Shown here: piece after piece, positions 21,690 to 33,563 of the stretch
Position numbering within the stretch: position 1 is the stretch's first letter
How the letters are laid out: each line of letters begins with the position of its first letter
Assembly: GCA_034766995.1 (NCBI GenBank)
Contig: CM068315.1
Location: forward strand, 3,730,236-3,794,235
DNA length: 64,000 bases
Direction of reading: 5' to 3'
DNA from: Acanthacorydalis orientalis
Lineage: Eukaryota > Arthropoda > Insecta > Megaloptera > Corydalidae
The notes under the pieces: generated by a model
Database searches by the model: none
The model's input: only the letters and a program-made list of their open reading frames with translations
What the model was told of the DNA's origin: nothing
Position numbers and translations under genes: made by a program

Positions 21690-22140
21690 GTATGTCATTT
21701 GTAAATGGAAAATAATATCGATCAAATGTCCGCCAGGTGCTTTTTTTACAAGTATTCATTCTTTTGTTAAAATTTTCAGTTACATCCCTACACAACTGGG
21801 GCTCTATATCACCAAGTACTCTTTAAATTTAATTTTTTAAATCGGAAATTGTTTTAGGATTATTGGCGTACATCTGTCCCTTAACGTGACTACAAGGAAA
21901 GTAGTCTAACGGTGTTAAATCGCAGGATCTCGGTGACTAAATGTTAAAATTTCTGAAAATAACGCCGCCAGGAAATTTCTCTTTCAATAAATCAATTGCT
22001 TTACCAGCTGTGTGGCGTGTTACGCCATCCTGCTGGATCCACATGTCCTCCGGATATTATACAATTCTGACATCAAAAAATTGGTCATCATGTTTCGGTA
22101 TCTTTCTCTAGATAACATTGTTGGTTGACATTGAAATAAA
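21690..22140 (-). pseudogene. Tc1/mariner-superfamily transposase, C-terminal half, decayed
   Basis: On the minus strand the conserved blocks are MWIQQDGVTRHTAGKAIDLL, EKFPGGVIFRN, SPRSCDLTPLDYF, VKGQMYANNPKTISDLKN, DIEPQLCRDVTENFNKRMN and a tail. This is the DDE half of a Tc1/mariner-superfamily transposase in which the second and third catalytic aspartates are about 36 residues apart (QQD ... SCD). Both of these aspartates are still present here, but stops and frameshifts interrupt the frame. Sequence encoding the first catalytic aspartate and the DNA-binding domain is missing. A second copy in the same orientation starts 400 bp to the right (22546) and is about three-quarters identical by eye, so the pair is a decayed tandem. 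Confidence 0.85.
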
Positions 22141-22194
22141 TAATTAATTTTAGTCTAATCTAGTCATAAAAAAACAAATTTAGTATAATGTGTA

Positions 22195-22197
<3 letters not shown>

Positions 22198-22247
<50 letters not shown>
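22198..22247. repeat. (TA)n microsatellite
   Basis: About 50 bp of TA between the two transposase pseudogenes. Confidence 0.95.
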
Positions 22248-22250
<3 letters not shown>

Positions 22251-22545
22251 CAGAATAGTTTAACGAATAAGCCATTATTTAAACAAATATTATCAGTTTT
22301 TACCATTGAAGGCATTAATAGTATTCATAAAAATTATAAAATCCATGTATTCTCAGATAATGTTCATTAATAATTATTTAAACTCCAAATTTATCAGTTA
22401 GCTTAATAAAAAAATGCAAGGAGTGAACGTTAAATGAGAAAAGAGAGACAATAATACAACTATTACATTACATTATTTAAATTTTATACGAATATTTTTA
22501 ATCAGATATAACCAAGTACCTAAATAGAACGAACTCAACAGATGG

Positions 22546-23060
22546 TTAAAAACAATAACTATACAACTGGGGCTCTATCTCACCATGTTCTCTTCGGGCT
22601 TCATCTTTTAGATCGGAAAATGTTTTAAGATTATTGGCGTACACCTGTCCTTTAACTTGACCTTCAGGAAAATAGTCCCACTGTGTTAAATCGCAGGATC
22701 TCGGCGACCAATTAATGTCTCCATTTCTACAAATAACGCGACCAGGAAATTTCTTCCTCAATAAATCGATTGTTTCACCAGCTGCGTGGCTTGTTGCATC
22801 GTTCTGACAAAACCACATGTCTTCCAAGTCAATTTCATTCAATTCTGCCCACAATAAATTGGTTATCATATTTCGGTATCTTTCTCCATTCACAATAATC
22901 GCTTTATCAGTCTGATACTCAAAAAAGTAAGGACCAATGATTCCATCAGAGTAAAGGGCGCACGGAACAGTCACTCTTTCTGTATACAGTGGTTTCTCAA
23001 CGAACACCCTGGATTTTCTTCACCAAAGATTCGGCAGTCTTGCATGTTAATAAGCAAGAC
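22546..23060 (-). pseudogene. Tc1/mariner-superfamily transposase fragment, 153-codon open frame
   Basis: Open on the minus strand from 23007 to 22546 (153 codons), preceded by ~50 bp of decayed homology. Conserved blocks in order: EKPLYTERVTV, DGIIGPYFFE, VNGERYRNMITN, DMWFCQNDATSHAAGETIDL, KKFPGRVICRNGDI, SPRSCDLTQWDYF, VKGQVYANN, EIEPQLYSYCF. It corresponds to the catalytic half of a transposase that is normally about 340-350 residues long. The position of the second catalytic aspartate (QQDGAT in relatives) reads QNDAT, so this residue appears changed; the third (SCD) is kept. The N-terminal DNA-binding half and first aspartate are missing. A non-functional relic despite the open frame. 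Its tandem relative lies at 21690. Confidence 0.88.
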
Positions 23061-23166
23061 TGTACTTGTAGCAAGCAAGTTCAATGTTTTAATTTTGATC
23101 TAAAATATTTTAATATATTTTCTGTAATTATTTACAACTTATTCACATATTAATCTTAAATTTTCA

Positions 23167-24308
23167 ACACCCTGATGATAAAAAATTGAGGCTTTGCATT
23201 AAAGAAAGAGTTGAGTTCCCTTCGGGAATCAGTCTCTGTATTAAGCCGTTTTTAATTGATGTGATTTTAAAGACTTGGTAACAAATGATAGTCTGAGAGT
23301 ACTAGGTCAGGGGAATATGGTGGGTGAGTTGTAACTTCCCATTCAAATTTCCGAAGTTTTTAGAGGGTTTTATGTGCCTAGTGAGGTCAGCCGTTCTCAT
23401 ATTGAAAAATTACATCTCTTCGGTTGGCTAATGATGACCTCTTTTCATCAAGGGATTGTTTTAGCCGTACCAATTATTCACAATACAACTCTTTTGTGAC
23501 GATTAAATTTTCTAGTAACAGCTCGTAATGAATAATTCCTTCCATATCTCATCAAACAGACAAGATAACCACTTTTGGATGAAGCGCTCATTTCGCAGTT
23601 AAATATGGTGTTTCGTTGTAGTCAACTTATAATCTTCGACATTTAATATTAGTACAAACAATCTATTTTAATCACAAATGACAGTTCTATTCAGAAACGA
23701 ATTATTTTGCAATTGGCATAGATTAGAAGATGTAAATGTCCACATGTTGTCTTAAAACTGGTCCGGAATCCACTGACCCAGCTTAGAAACCATATCAATC
23801 ATTTTTAAGTGCCGATAAATAGTTAAATGCGTTGATTTGAGCTCCTTGAATAATTCTTCCACCGTCAAACAAGGATTTTGCTCTACTAGTGTTCCCAGGA
23901 TCTCATCATCGAAATCTCTAGAGTTCGATGATGTCCAGACTTTTCCTCATCTTCAAGGTTGTACTTCCCGGACCAAAATCGTTGAAACCAGCTCTATCCT
24001 CGTCTGAGACTAATGACATCTGAACCATAAATTTCACACAATTGTTTCACTGCAGTTGCAGTTGCGTTTTTCTCGTGATGAAACTCCCGAAGTGAAATAT
24101 GCCTCTTATACTCTTCTTCCACGATAACTAACATTTGTTCTTGTAAATTTGCATGATCACTGTTAATCGTCCACGATAAGATCGAGAAAACATAATATAC
24201 AACTGAGCAGCATATGCATTTAATATGTTATTGCAATAATTGCAAAATATTGCATCAACCATTTTGGCCTATATAAAAATCCCGCATTATTTATGGGATG
24301 ACCCAATA
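23167..24308 (-). pseudogene. Mariner (M3) relic, near full length, heavily mutated
   Basis: The right terminal repeat at about 24283-24308 reads cgcattatttatgggatgac followed by CCAATA. On the minus strand a mariner transposase can be followed through several frames: HISLREFHHEKNATATAAVK and WFQRFWSGKYNLEDEEKSG (first helix-turn-helix and linker), a second helix-turn-helix near 23850, TAKWALHPKVVILSVWWD (here with stops), EGIIHYELL, SLDEKRSSLANRRDVIF, and HPPYSPDLVLSDYHLLPSL. The third catalytic aspartate (SPDL..SD region) is present, while the second, in the block normally FHQDNARPH, reads FQYENG, so D is replaced by E. Many stops and frameshifts. The left end (23167) is poorly defined. An old DD34D-type mariner copy. 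Confidence 0.85.
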
Positions 24309-25980
24309 TAATATTTAAAAGTATGAAGAGTAGTAATATTAAAAAATTTTCCGTTTTATCTCTACAATCAATATTTATTTTAATGTTTTAAAAGGAAAAA
24401 GCTTAGTTTAAAATGTTGGAATAATTAAGATATTCTTATGACTGAATTCGATAACAAAAACCTAATAGTAAGTTATTTTTCCAACGTAGCACAATATTGA
24501 TCGTACTTGAAATAAGATCATATGTTATTTTATGGAATATTTTAATTAAAAAAAAAACAATCATAGATTACATGATTTCATGTAATTTATTTTTTCATTT
24601 TTTATATGTGGATGTAATTAAAAAATATTCATACAAAAATAATGCTCGACATATTCAATATATAAAATTAAAAAATACTCTGATAACTAAAGGAAGGAAT
24701 ACAGGTTCGTTACAAAAAATAAGTTTAGTTATGTTTTAATATAGCTAGAAAACATTCGTTATATCTTTCATAACATTTAATTAAAAATAGTTATTTACCT
24801 TTGTTTGAAAATTTTAGATTGTTTAAATAAACATGACTTGCTTATAATTCTGGTCACTTGTATAAAACTATTACTTGTCAAATACAAACACTTTAAAAGT
24901 CAAATATAAAAATATAAATCGTTTTATATGATATTTTACGACGAACTGAATTAGAATTGGAAAATAATAATGAAAAATTTAAAATAGTACAGAGAACAAA
25001 CAAACAAAAAAAAACGAATTTAAACAATTGCGAAAGATAATCCTTTGTTCGAATCAAACAGGTTCTTTAGCACAGTCCTGCATCCGAAAGAAAAGAGAAA
25101 TACTGACAAAGGTTACCGACACTGCCGTCGCTGTATTTCGTGTTCGAATTACATAATTATATCTTCATTTAATTACCTGTCTATATTGGTACGAGCAATA
25201 ATTACACTTCAAGTCATAAACGTTGCTGTCCGTAATGATTACATAAAATAACACAAGTATGTTATAAATTCCATAGATACAACACGTCGGTGTATAACAA
25301 TTACAATAAAATAATAATTATGAAATATCTCACTCGAACATGACTCATTGTGGTTATATATATAATAATGACAGTAATTAATGTAATCTGCATAGACGGG
25401 GAAACGAGTACGTATTCGAAAAAAAAACATACATACACACACACATTTTTTTTGTTCTTCCGCTCTTTTTCAATTGACAATCGTAATCCAACGTTGTCAA
25501 AAAAATCAATGAAATAATGACTGGCCTAAAAATCACGTGTGATTTTAATTTGTATCGTTGACCAACAAAAAATTATAATTAGATATATAAATGTTGTACT
25601 TATAATGTTTAGAAATAATCAATGTACACCAAGGTTGTTTATGTAAAGTAATAATGTATCGGTATTTTTAATTATTTATTATGATACGTGTCTTTACTCA
25701 CTTTAATTGGTCGGTCAAGATATACACAGAATGGATTTTTCGAATAGAAATGGAACAGAGTTTCAATTGAACTGAAAACAACACTGAATTTAAAATCGAT
25801 TACTGTTTTAGAAAGTAGTCAGTGTGTGTGTGTGTGTGTGTCAAACTAAAGATCAAAAAATTACTTATTATGAAAGAAAAATCAGTTTAATGATTATTTG
25901 AAGGATTTATAACGAAAATGTTCTTAATGACAATTAAATAAATTCATATGCATTCACTTAGAACAGCAGACACAATGTTT

Positions 25981-26035
<55 letters not shown>
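24309..26035. other. AT-rich stretch without a recognised gene
   Basis: From 25040 to 25560 composition is a little richer and includes aatcacgtgtgattt (an E-box CACGTG inside a short palindrome, near 25534). A (GT)n run lies near 25824-25842 and (TA)n at 25984-26036. No domain in the frames at 24497-24739 or 25045-25251. Confidence 0.45.

Positions 26036-26036
<1 letters not shown>
25984..26036. repeat. (TA)n microsatellite
   Basis: Over 50 bp of TA immediately before the left end of the M4 mariner. Confidence 0.95.
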
Positions 26037-26038
<2 letters not shown>

Positions 26039-26885
26039 GTAGTTTGATAGATTTGGTAAATTTCAATGATATCGCGTCGCCGTTCATTTAGCAACGTCAT
26101 AGCTATCAAGTGTCACTTTTGAAACTAGCATAGATAAAATTTTAGCTAGAAGTGACGCGTTGTTCACGTTCTACAGATGTATGAAGCGAGCATTGTATAG
26201 CACTTTCCGCAAAAATGGAAAAAAACGAGCAGGCCTTTTTGAGCCGATTCGTCACCGTGGATGAAACATGGTACCACCACTACACACCTGAATCGAAACA
26301 GCAGTTAAAGCAGTGGACAACGACTGGTAAATGTGTGCCGAAGAAGGTGAAGATTGTTTTGTCGGTTGGAAAGGTGGTGGCTACTGTTTTTTTTAAAAAA
26401 ATTAGTAAGGAATCGTACTGATCGTTTACTTAACGGAGGGAAAAACGAAGACAGAAGAATATTATGCAACATTATTGGACTTTTTGAAAGAAGAGCTGAA
26501 ACAAAAACGGCCAAGATTTGCGCACAGAAAAGTACTCTTTCACCAGCACAATGCACCATCCCACAAATCCTACCCTGGGCCCTACCCCACCCGCCGTATT
26601 CTCCAGATATTGCTCCTTCTGATTATAACTTGTTTCGATCGACGAGTCATGGCCTGTTTGGGCAGAAGCTCACTTCTTATGAATATTGCAAAAAGTGGGT
26701 CGATTCGTGGATTGCATCTAAAGACGAGACGTTCTTCCGACGTGGTATTCGTCTCCTGCCCGAAAGATGGGAAAAAGTAGTGCCTAACGATAGACAATAC
26801 TTTGAATATGTTTTTTTAATTTCATTTAAAATAAACGATCTTTTTTCATGAAGAAAACGCTACGAATTAATTCCAACACCCAATA
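26036..26885 (+). pseudogene. Mariner (M4) relic lacking the DNA-binding domain
   Basis: After ~180 bp of 5' sequence (gtagtttgatagatttggta...) the reading frame starts at 26215 inside the catalytic domain: RFVTVDETWYHHYTPESKQQ, PKKVKIVLSVGKVVATVF. Two frameshifts follow: at the T8A7 run near 26390 and near 26575. The middle block (frame at 26475) reads DFLKEELKQKRPRFAHRKVL then FHQHNAPSHKS; the last block (frame at 26354-26851) reads LPHPPYSPDIAPSDYNLF and ETFFRRGIRLLPERWEKVV. The first and third catalytic aspartates are visible (VDETW; SPDI..SD), but the second, in FHQDNAPSH, is H. About ten codons are missing between the second and third blocks. The right end is accaacaccc-like (ccaacacccaata). 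The helix-turn-helix domain is absent. Dead copy. Confidence 0.88.
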
Positions 26886-27242
26886 TAAAAAATATATAAA
26901 TCAAATTCAAAGTTTTAATCATGGACATTTTCGTCTATTGACATTTATCTAAGTAAATAGTATTGAAATCGGCGAGTTTATGTAGATCTTTTGATGAAAA
27001 GCTTCATTTGTAAAAAAAATGTGTCGTAGTGCTTTTATAATATTTACTCGCATATAGACGGAATGAATTTGATTTGACAAAAAGTGAATCAATTACAGTG
27101 TTCCGTTTTTAGTGTACATAATTGAATTTTCCAATCTATTGATTGCTGATACAACACAATTCTCGTTAACAGAACAGTTTTGAATGTGTTTATTATTTAG
27201 TAAACATTAAGAATACGATACGATTAACACAAGTTTTTATGT
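26886..27242. other. AT-rich stretch, nothing recognised
   Basis: No frame, repeat or motif stands out. Confidence 0.5.
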
Positions 27243-27340
27243 GTGCGTCCCACTCCACCGTCGCTCGGTCTCCGGCCGATCATTGTACAATGGTCGAGCA
27301 GGTCTTAGATACATGCGGTGCGGTGGAGGGCAGGACGCAC
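27243..27340. repeat. GC-rich 98-nt inverted repeat / stem-loop
   Basis: The ends gtgcgtcc (27243-27250) and ggacgcac (27333-27340) pair perfectly. After a small internal loop, ctccaccg pairs with cggtggag. The centre contains a second hairpin, cgatcattg-ta-caatggtcg. The block is far more GC-rich than its surroundings, which makes a structured non-coding RNA or a processed hairpin conceivable. I do not recognise a known miRNA in either arm. I see no second copy in the window, so a MITE is less likely. Confidence 0.6.
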
Positions 27341-27866
27341 AACAGAACAACGACGGTTCGCTCGGCAACTCTTACACTGACTGACATGTGAATGACATGG
27401 AAACATAAAAATGTACAAAAATGTATGTATGTTTGTCGACAAATTCAATTATACTCCGCAATTATATTTGTACGTTAATATCACTTTAATTGACATGTTA
27501 AAAAATGTACAGTTTTAATCATTTCTAATTACACCAGGCCATAATAATAATTTCATATTATATATGTAAAAATGTACAATTGTGAATCACGTAAAAACAA
27601 CTGCAACGGATGATGTTTTTTTATGGACGCGGTTCGACTAGTTCTGTCCTTTTCCAATTACTATTTTATATAATTTTCATGTGACTTCGATCACATTCAA
27701 CAATAGATATACATTTATTAATAAAAGATACAATGCATTTAAAATATACGAAGCCAATTAAATGGTCTTTGTCTCCAATGTATTCTACCTAAGCCAGTGT
27801 CGTATTGTTTGATATACGCGGGTCTTTATTTTATTTCCTGTAATATTAAAAACGTTGCCAACCATG

Positions 27867-27942
<76 letters not shown>

Positions 27943-28308
27943 TCATATATGTGTATATATAAAAAATCTCGACCGGAAATTCAAACCATATACAATTAGT
28001 ACTGATGTCACATCGTTCGTGTTTGAAAACAAAATGAAAATAATTTATGATTAGTGTGTGTTTCATTAATTTATTCACATTATAAGTTGCTTTGTTGTAC
28101 GATAGATGAATGTATAATATTATACTTGTCTGATACAATAATAATAGTGAGAAATGGAATTTAACTCTCATAAAATTTTAACATAGAGAAGGTCTGCAGT
28201 TTTGTGTTTCAAATTTTGTGTTTTAAAAAAAAATCCGTCTTTCTAAACCTCTACTTATTCTTTTTTAGTTTTAAACACGATATGCATTAGATAATCATAT
28301 TTTTATAT

Positions 28309-28349
<41 letters not shown>

Positions 28350-29672
28350 TTATTTCATATTTAATACATAATTTCTTAGAGAAAATTTAAACGTTTCTAA
28401 TTAAGAGAACAAATTCGTTCACTTAAATAAATTTTAACTCTCAATACGCACAAAAAGTGTTCATTAATTATGTACATGTATCTTAAATGCATTTCAGTGA
28501 CAAACATTAACCTCAAAGTATATAAAAATCACCATAATATACGTTTTACATATTTTTCCACCCTTAATCGTTTTGTAAATCATAGAATTGCTATCGAAAT
28601 ATGTTGATACTATTTTCAAAGAAAATGAACAATGAATTATTGAATGTTTTGATCAAAAAAACAGTTTTATGGTTATAGAGTATGAAAATTAATTTTTAAA
28701 AGTAAATTTATTTATAAAGTGAAAGGCTATTGAACTTCGCATAATCTTAAAAAAATAATATTATTTTGACTTAAAATAATCTACTATTTATTTGAAACAA
28801 AATATAATTACTTAATGTATGTGAAGGTGCGATATGAGAAATAAATGATGTTAATCAAAATGAAAATCTGTACATTTATAACAAAAAATAATAAAAAACA
28901 TTATTTCGAAAAATCTGACTTTTTGAATACTAATTATTAGAATGCTGAATACTTTTGCTTAAAAATTATTTTGAAAAAATAAATTAATATTATTTTGTAA
29001 CACTTCAGCGAGATATGGTATATGAAGAAAACTTTTATACCCTAATTTGTTCGCATTCATCATCAGTTGTATACTTTTTGAGATAAAGATTTTATCATGA
29101 AACAGTATTCACTGATTAAATGTTTGAAGACTAAATGAAGACATCTTAATAATTGTTTCACTGTCAACGACAGTACAGTTTATATTAGTTTTCTTATTTG
29201 TAATTAAATTATTTGAATTAAATGTCCTGTCTACATTAATGCATATTGCCGGATTGTGGGAAACAAGATACACAGCGAAATGGAATGAGTGCAATGTTCC
29301 TTTCTTAAAAAAATATTCTCATTGACTAAATGTACAGAAAGATATTTCATATGAAAAGAACCTGGAATAAATCAGTTGGATAAAATAATATAAAAAAAAA
29401 TATAATGTATTCTTTTCACAAATCATTTATTTTTTAATTCCACGAATAATAAAATAATTCTTCGTCCAAAAACGCTCAATGAACCATTACTGATCATTTT
29501 TTTTACATTACTGCTTATGTGTATTTCATTTATTATCTTATCTCAATATATGTGTATTTAATGATTTGAAATTCTACTCAATGACAATAAGAATATAATA
29601 TCAAACGAAGCAGCACGAAGCTTAAATCTGAAAGGATTTTTTAATGAAAAATGTAATATAGTACTCCTTGTA
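27341..29672. other. AT-rich stretch without a recognised gene
   Basis: Includes (TA)n at 27869-27938 and about 28312-28346. The 128-codon minus frame at 27785-28171 and the plus frame 27797-28054 both run through the first TA tract and show no domain. Confidence 0.5.
27869..27938. repeat. (TA)n microsatellite, ~70 bp
   Basis: Uninterrupted TA run, with TATG-type units on its right edge. Confidence 0.95.
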
Positions 29673-30165
29673 TTAGGTGGATAGGTAAATAATTTCGATT
29701 TATGACCTTCAAATTCATACACATTTTTCTTCATTAGCTGTTTTAAGTGATCCAGAACTGTTAGATGACTAACTATCTTTTGTACAAGCTCTCAATTGGT
29801 TGTACGTGGTTATGATTCAACTTATCCCTTCAGTTATTCGTTATGAACTGAAGAAGGACTCCCGCGACCTTCTTCATCTTTAAGGCTCTCATCTTCAGCA
29901 CGAATTTTTTGGAACCACCATTGCACCGTATGTTCCTTTACAAAACCCACATCAAAAGCATTATTTAGTTTATGACCAGTTTCTGCTACTTTGCCACCCG
30001 TTTTGAACTCATACAAAAAATACTCTTATTTGCTTCTTTTCCATTTTTAATTCAATATCTGAATTTTAAACAAAATGTATAAAAAAAACAATGTCGATAT
30101 TACCAAAATAAAGACCGAAAAATGCACTTTAAAATGATATTAAAATGAACACGATGAAATGACAA
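29673..30165 (-). mobile_element. M2 mariner deletion derivative, one end lost
   Basis: The left terminus is ttaggtggataggtaaataa at 29673. On the minus strand a 60-codon frame (30016-29834) reads MYEFKTGGKVAETGHKLNNA, VKEHTVQWWFQKIRAEDES and KDEEGRGSPSSVHNE: the first helix-turn-helix plus linker of the M2 transposase in its best-preserved form in this window. A stop replaces the codon after VHNE, and the second helix-turn-helix is decayed. No catalytic domain. Right-hand homology fades near 30165 before the second inverted repeat. Confidence 0.85.
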
Positions 30166-30419
30166 GCCGTATTTTGATTTGAATCATGAGCGTACACTTT
30201 AATTTGTTACTTAAAGATACACTTTAATTTGTGACGCAAGATTACTTAAAGATAAATTACAAAAATAGACAAATAGTTTATCCTACGTTCATATTTTTTC
30301 TCTATTTGAAGTGTTTGTACGTTTTATTTTTTAATAATGCGATTTTTTCATACTTTTATTCATAAATAATAAGTTAAAATTTATATCAAACCACTTAAAA
30401 CTAATATATTAGATTCACA

Positions 30420-30841
30420 TCTTTTCTATAATTAAAAATCGGTCTTGTGGTCGTCGAATGATTTTTATTTGTGTTCTGATTGGTTGATGGAGACTGCGTG
30501 GTCTTATTCTGATTGGTTGATAGCAGTCACATGTATGTAGCTCTCTCACGGTGTACAAAAAGAGGGTGTTCGATTTCAGTATAAAACTGATAAGAAATTT
30601 ATTCAAAATACTGTATTCACTGACGCTTTAGAGTAAAAAAAAATTATTACACATCTTAATATTGCATTTTGTTGTTAACTTTTATAAAATTTTCCGATAA
30701 AATTTTATAATTCACATTTTACAAAGATTATTTTTGTGTATAATTTGTTAATTTGTTAGGGGAAAGGGGGTGTCAGCGAGAGGGGAGAGAATCCCCCTTG
30801 GGAGTGGGATGGCGCAGCAAGTATGGGGTAGAGTCTCCTGG
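30420..30841 (+). mobile_element. Helitron-like non-autonomous repeat, copy 1
   Basis: Begins A|TCTTTTCTATAATTAAAA and ends in gagtctcCTGG|T, so it lies between A and T with 5'-TC and CTRR-3' ends, as Helitrons do. The ~420-bp body aligns over its whole length with the copy at 49007. It holds two inverted CCAAT boxes (ctgattggttgat near 30477 and near 30510), a TATA-like gtataaaactgataag near 30578, and a GC-rich tail with gcgcagcaag. No coding capacity. The close spacing between terminal hairpin and CTRR is unusual for a Helitron, so a different repeat class is possible. Confidence 0.5.
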
Positions 30842-31011
30842 TCGTTCTAAAATAAACATTCTATTGATTTGCAAATCTATATCATTATAAAATAATCATA
30901 CTTTTTAGTCTCTATTTTTGAATTTACCATGACTTTCTATATAAATTAATATGCAATATTTGAATAAGTTCCCTACATAATTAGAAACATTTTAATATTC
31001 AATGCTTTTTT

Positions 31012-31049
<38 letters not shown>

Positions 31050-31165
31050 TTAAAATAAAGAATATAATTGTAGATTTGTTTTTATTGCAAGAACAAATTC
31101 CAATTATATAAATTGATATAATTTGATTTAATTTCGTTTAAAATATATAATGTAAAAATACCTAG

Positions 31166-31225
<60 letters not shown>

Positions 31226-32799
31226 GAATTGTTAAACACACGAGTACTTTTCATTAAGGCATTTCATAAGAATTATTTCCATTAAACTTCGTCGTTTACC
31301 AACTGACTTGTTTACTTTTCGCGTTTTTACCTTGAAACGAATTGTCATAGTAATGATTTTTATTATTGTGTGTCATAGTATGTTTGTTTAAATACAAATT
31401 AAAAGAAAACATAATCAACTAATTATATTTTAATAGTGTTTATAATAGTTAAGACTAAAAAACATATACTTATTTTTAAGGTGACTCGTTAATTTTTCTT
31501 CACAGAAATGATTAAACAGTAGATTAACAGACGTTTCATATTCTTTTTATGTTAATTGTTATACCCTTGGACTAAATGTATTATTATGTGTGGAATACAA
31601 ATACGTTAATTTATTAAATATTATATTTTGATTCTTATTTATTAACACTTGATTAGAGTTTCGGTTAACATAAAGGTTTTTATACTGAACTACAAAGCTA
31701 GAAATGTAAGTAAAATTAACAAGTTTCAAATAATTTGAGTATAAAAGAGTTAAGTAACAGAAAAAAATTTCTTACAGGCTGTAGTGTGTTATAAAAAATT
31801 ATTTACATAAAAAAATCATTTTTAAATATTTTAAACTTTTTATGTCTAAGATTCTCGTTAGATTTCATAATCAAATATTAATTATAAATCAACACGACGT
31901 GTCTGTATATTACTTCGACCGATATCGAAAGCTAAAATACTAATTTTCATTTTTTATTTTATGCCACACGATCACTTACGTGATTTCGAACCGCTAATAC
32001 TGTAAAAATGAACGTCACGGAATATAAAATTGATGAAATTCAAAAAATAATAAACACAAAACGGAATTCGTCAGCCATATGTAAAAATTAAAATTCGTGT
32101 GTTTCGTCCAAGTGTGTGAAAAATAAATATTTTTCACGGGATTAGAGTATAAATAAGTGTGGAAGATATATTTCGGTGCTAACTTAATTCACATGAAGGT
32201 TATTCAGCTTACACTGACATGTTATAACCTAATATGAAGAGTTTAAAACTAATTGAAATTCAATTCAAGGTTTTAATACAATGTTTTCATATAGAATGAT
32301 TAATAGAAAATGTATAAAGGTTCTGAAATAATTGTTTTTTGAAAAAAAATGTCCAAGAATTATAATAATGAAAACGTTAATACTTTTATTTAAAAAAAAT
32401 AATAAAGAAATTGGTGAGTACCAAAATCCTATTCGATTCTTTTCCTTCTATTATTAATGAACAAAAACAAATGATTTTCAAGATTTAAAAAGATGCAAAG
32501 TTTTTCGATTGATACAAATTGTTGTGAACAATCCTTATAAGAATTTGATCAGAATAGAGAATGAATAAAAAGTTATCTTTACTTATATTATTTTCTATTT
32601 GATTTACACAAAATGTGAGGTTTATTGTCTCCATGATACCAAAAAAAAAACACCGTTTCGATTAGGCAAATCTGGATAATTTTCTGGATTAGTTGGTCCA
32701 ATTTATAATAATATTTATCAGATATTATTATTTCATTCGCAGATAACAACGTATACAAGATAAGTTCCTTGAAATCCTGTCAGACAAATAATTATAAAT
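30842..32799. other. AT-rich stretch without a recognised gene
   Basis: (TA)n tracts at about 31015-31046 and 31166-31222. A slightly denser block near 31900-32060 contains the imperfect palindrome atcacttacgtgat. No frame of note. Confidence 0.45.
31166..31222. repeat. (TA)n microsatellite
   Basis: Nearly pure TA of about 55 bp. Confidence 0.95.
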
Positions 32800-32980
32800 T
32801 AACCCATTACAGGTCTGTGGCAAATATTAATGTTACCACAAATAAAGGTCGTTTTGGCGAAGCGGTCGATATTTTTACCCCCGTGCATACATATTTAATT
32901 GTTGTCTTAAATGTTAGGTGGAATTATAATTGACCACCCATTAGGGCTCATTACAAGTGATTACATTTTTTTTTAATAAT
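32800..32980. promoter_or_regulatory. Candidate regulatory element with Gli/Ci-like and Runx-like sites
   Basis: Within a low-repeat block, GACCACCCA at 32932-32940 is a perfect reverse complement of the Gli/Ci consensus TGGGTGGTC. Runx-like cores occur as ctgtggcaaa (near 32815) and taccacaaa (near 32834), and TAAT-type cores as cccattagg and cattacaagtgattac just to the right. The cluster is seen in the sequence; enhancer function is inference. Confidence 0.3.
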
Positions 32981-33520
32981 TTATCTCAACTCCATAGGCT
33001 GATGTTAATTAAATCAAATCAAGATTTCATTAAAATGTAAAACCAAATGTCTTGCTCTATAGAGTTAAAAGAATATAAGTTACCTTTCGGTATGGCTTCA
33101 ATAGTTTTACTAGATTTTCAAATTTTTTTCAGGTCACATTAGAATATTGTTTTCATTTTCCTCTTTAGCGATCCCGATATAGATCTTCAATTAACTTCCC
33201 AAACATTAGATTGTATGCTAAGATCCAATGTACATAATTGTTTTGTCAGTAAATACAACAAACTAATATTGTGATTCGAATCGATCCAAGCTTTTTTATA
33301 TGCCTTGATGGTCTCAGTCTTCAATATCTTGGTGATATCTTCGATCATCTTCATAAACTTAGTTCCAGTGGACGACGATTGTATGGAAATTCGTTAAAAG
33401 CAACAATTAAAAATAATCAGAGCACTTTGATTATAAAATGCTATAAATTTTGTGAGGAGAGTAAAAAAATTATTTGTGCAAGTGAATTTAGTGAATGTGC
33501 CCAAACTATATTGTGATTAG

Positions 33521-33563
<43 letters not shown>

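Noticed and set aside
27243..27340. Known microRNA in the GC-rich hairpin
   Set aside because: Neither arm matches a mature miRNA that I can recall, and the structure is branched rather than a simple ~60-70-nt hairpin.
27785..28171. 128-codon minus-strand frame
   Set aside because: About a quarter is a YIYI run from (TA)n, and the rest has no domain; an overlapping plus frame exists over the same repeat.
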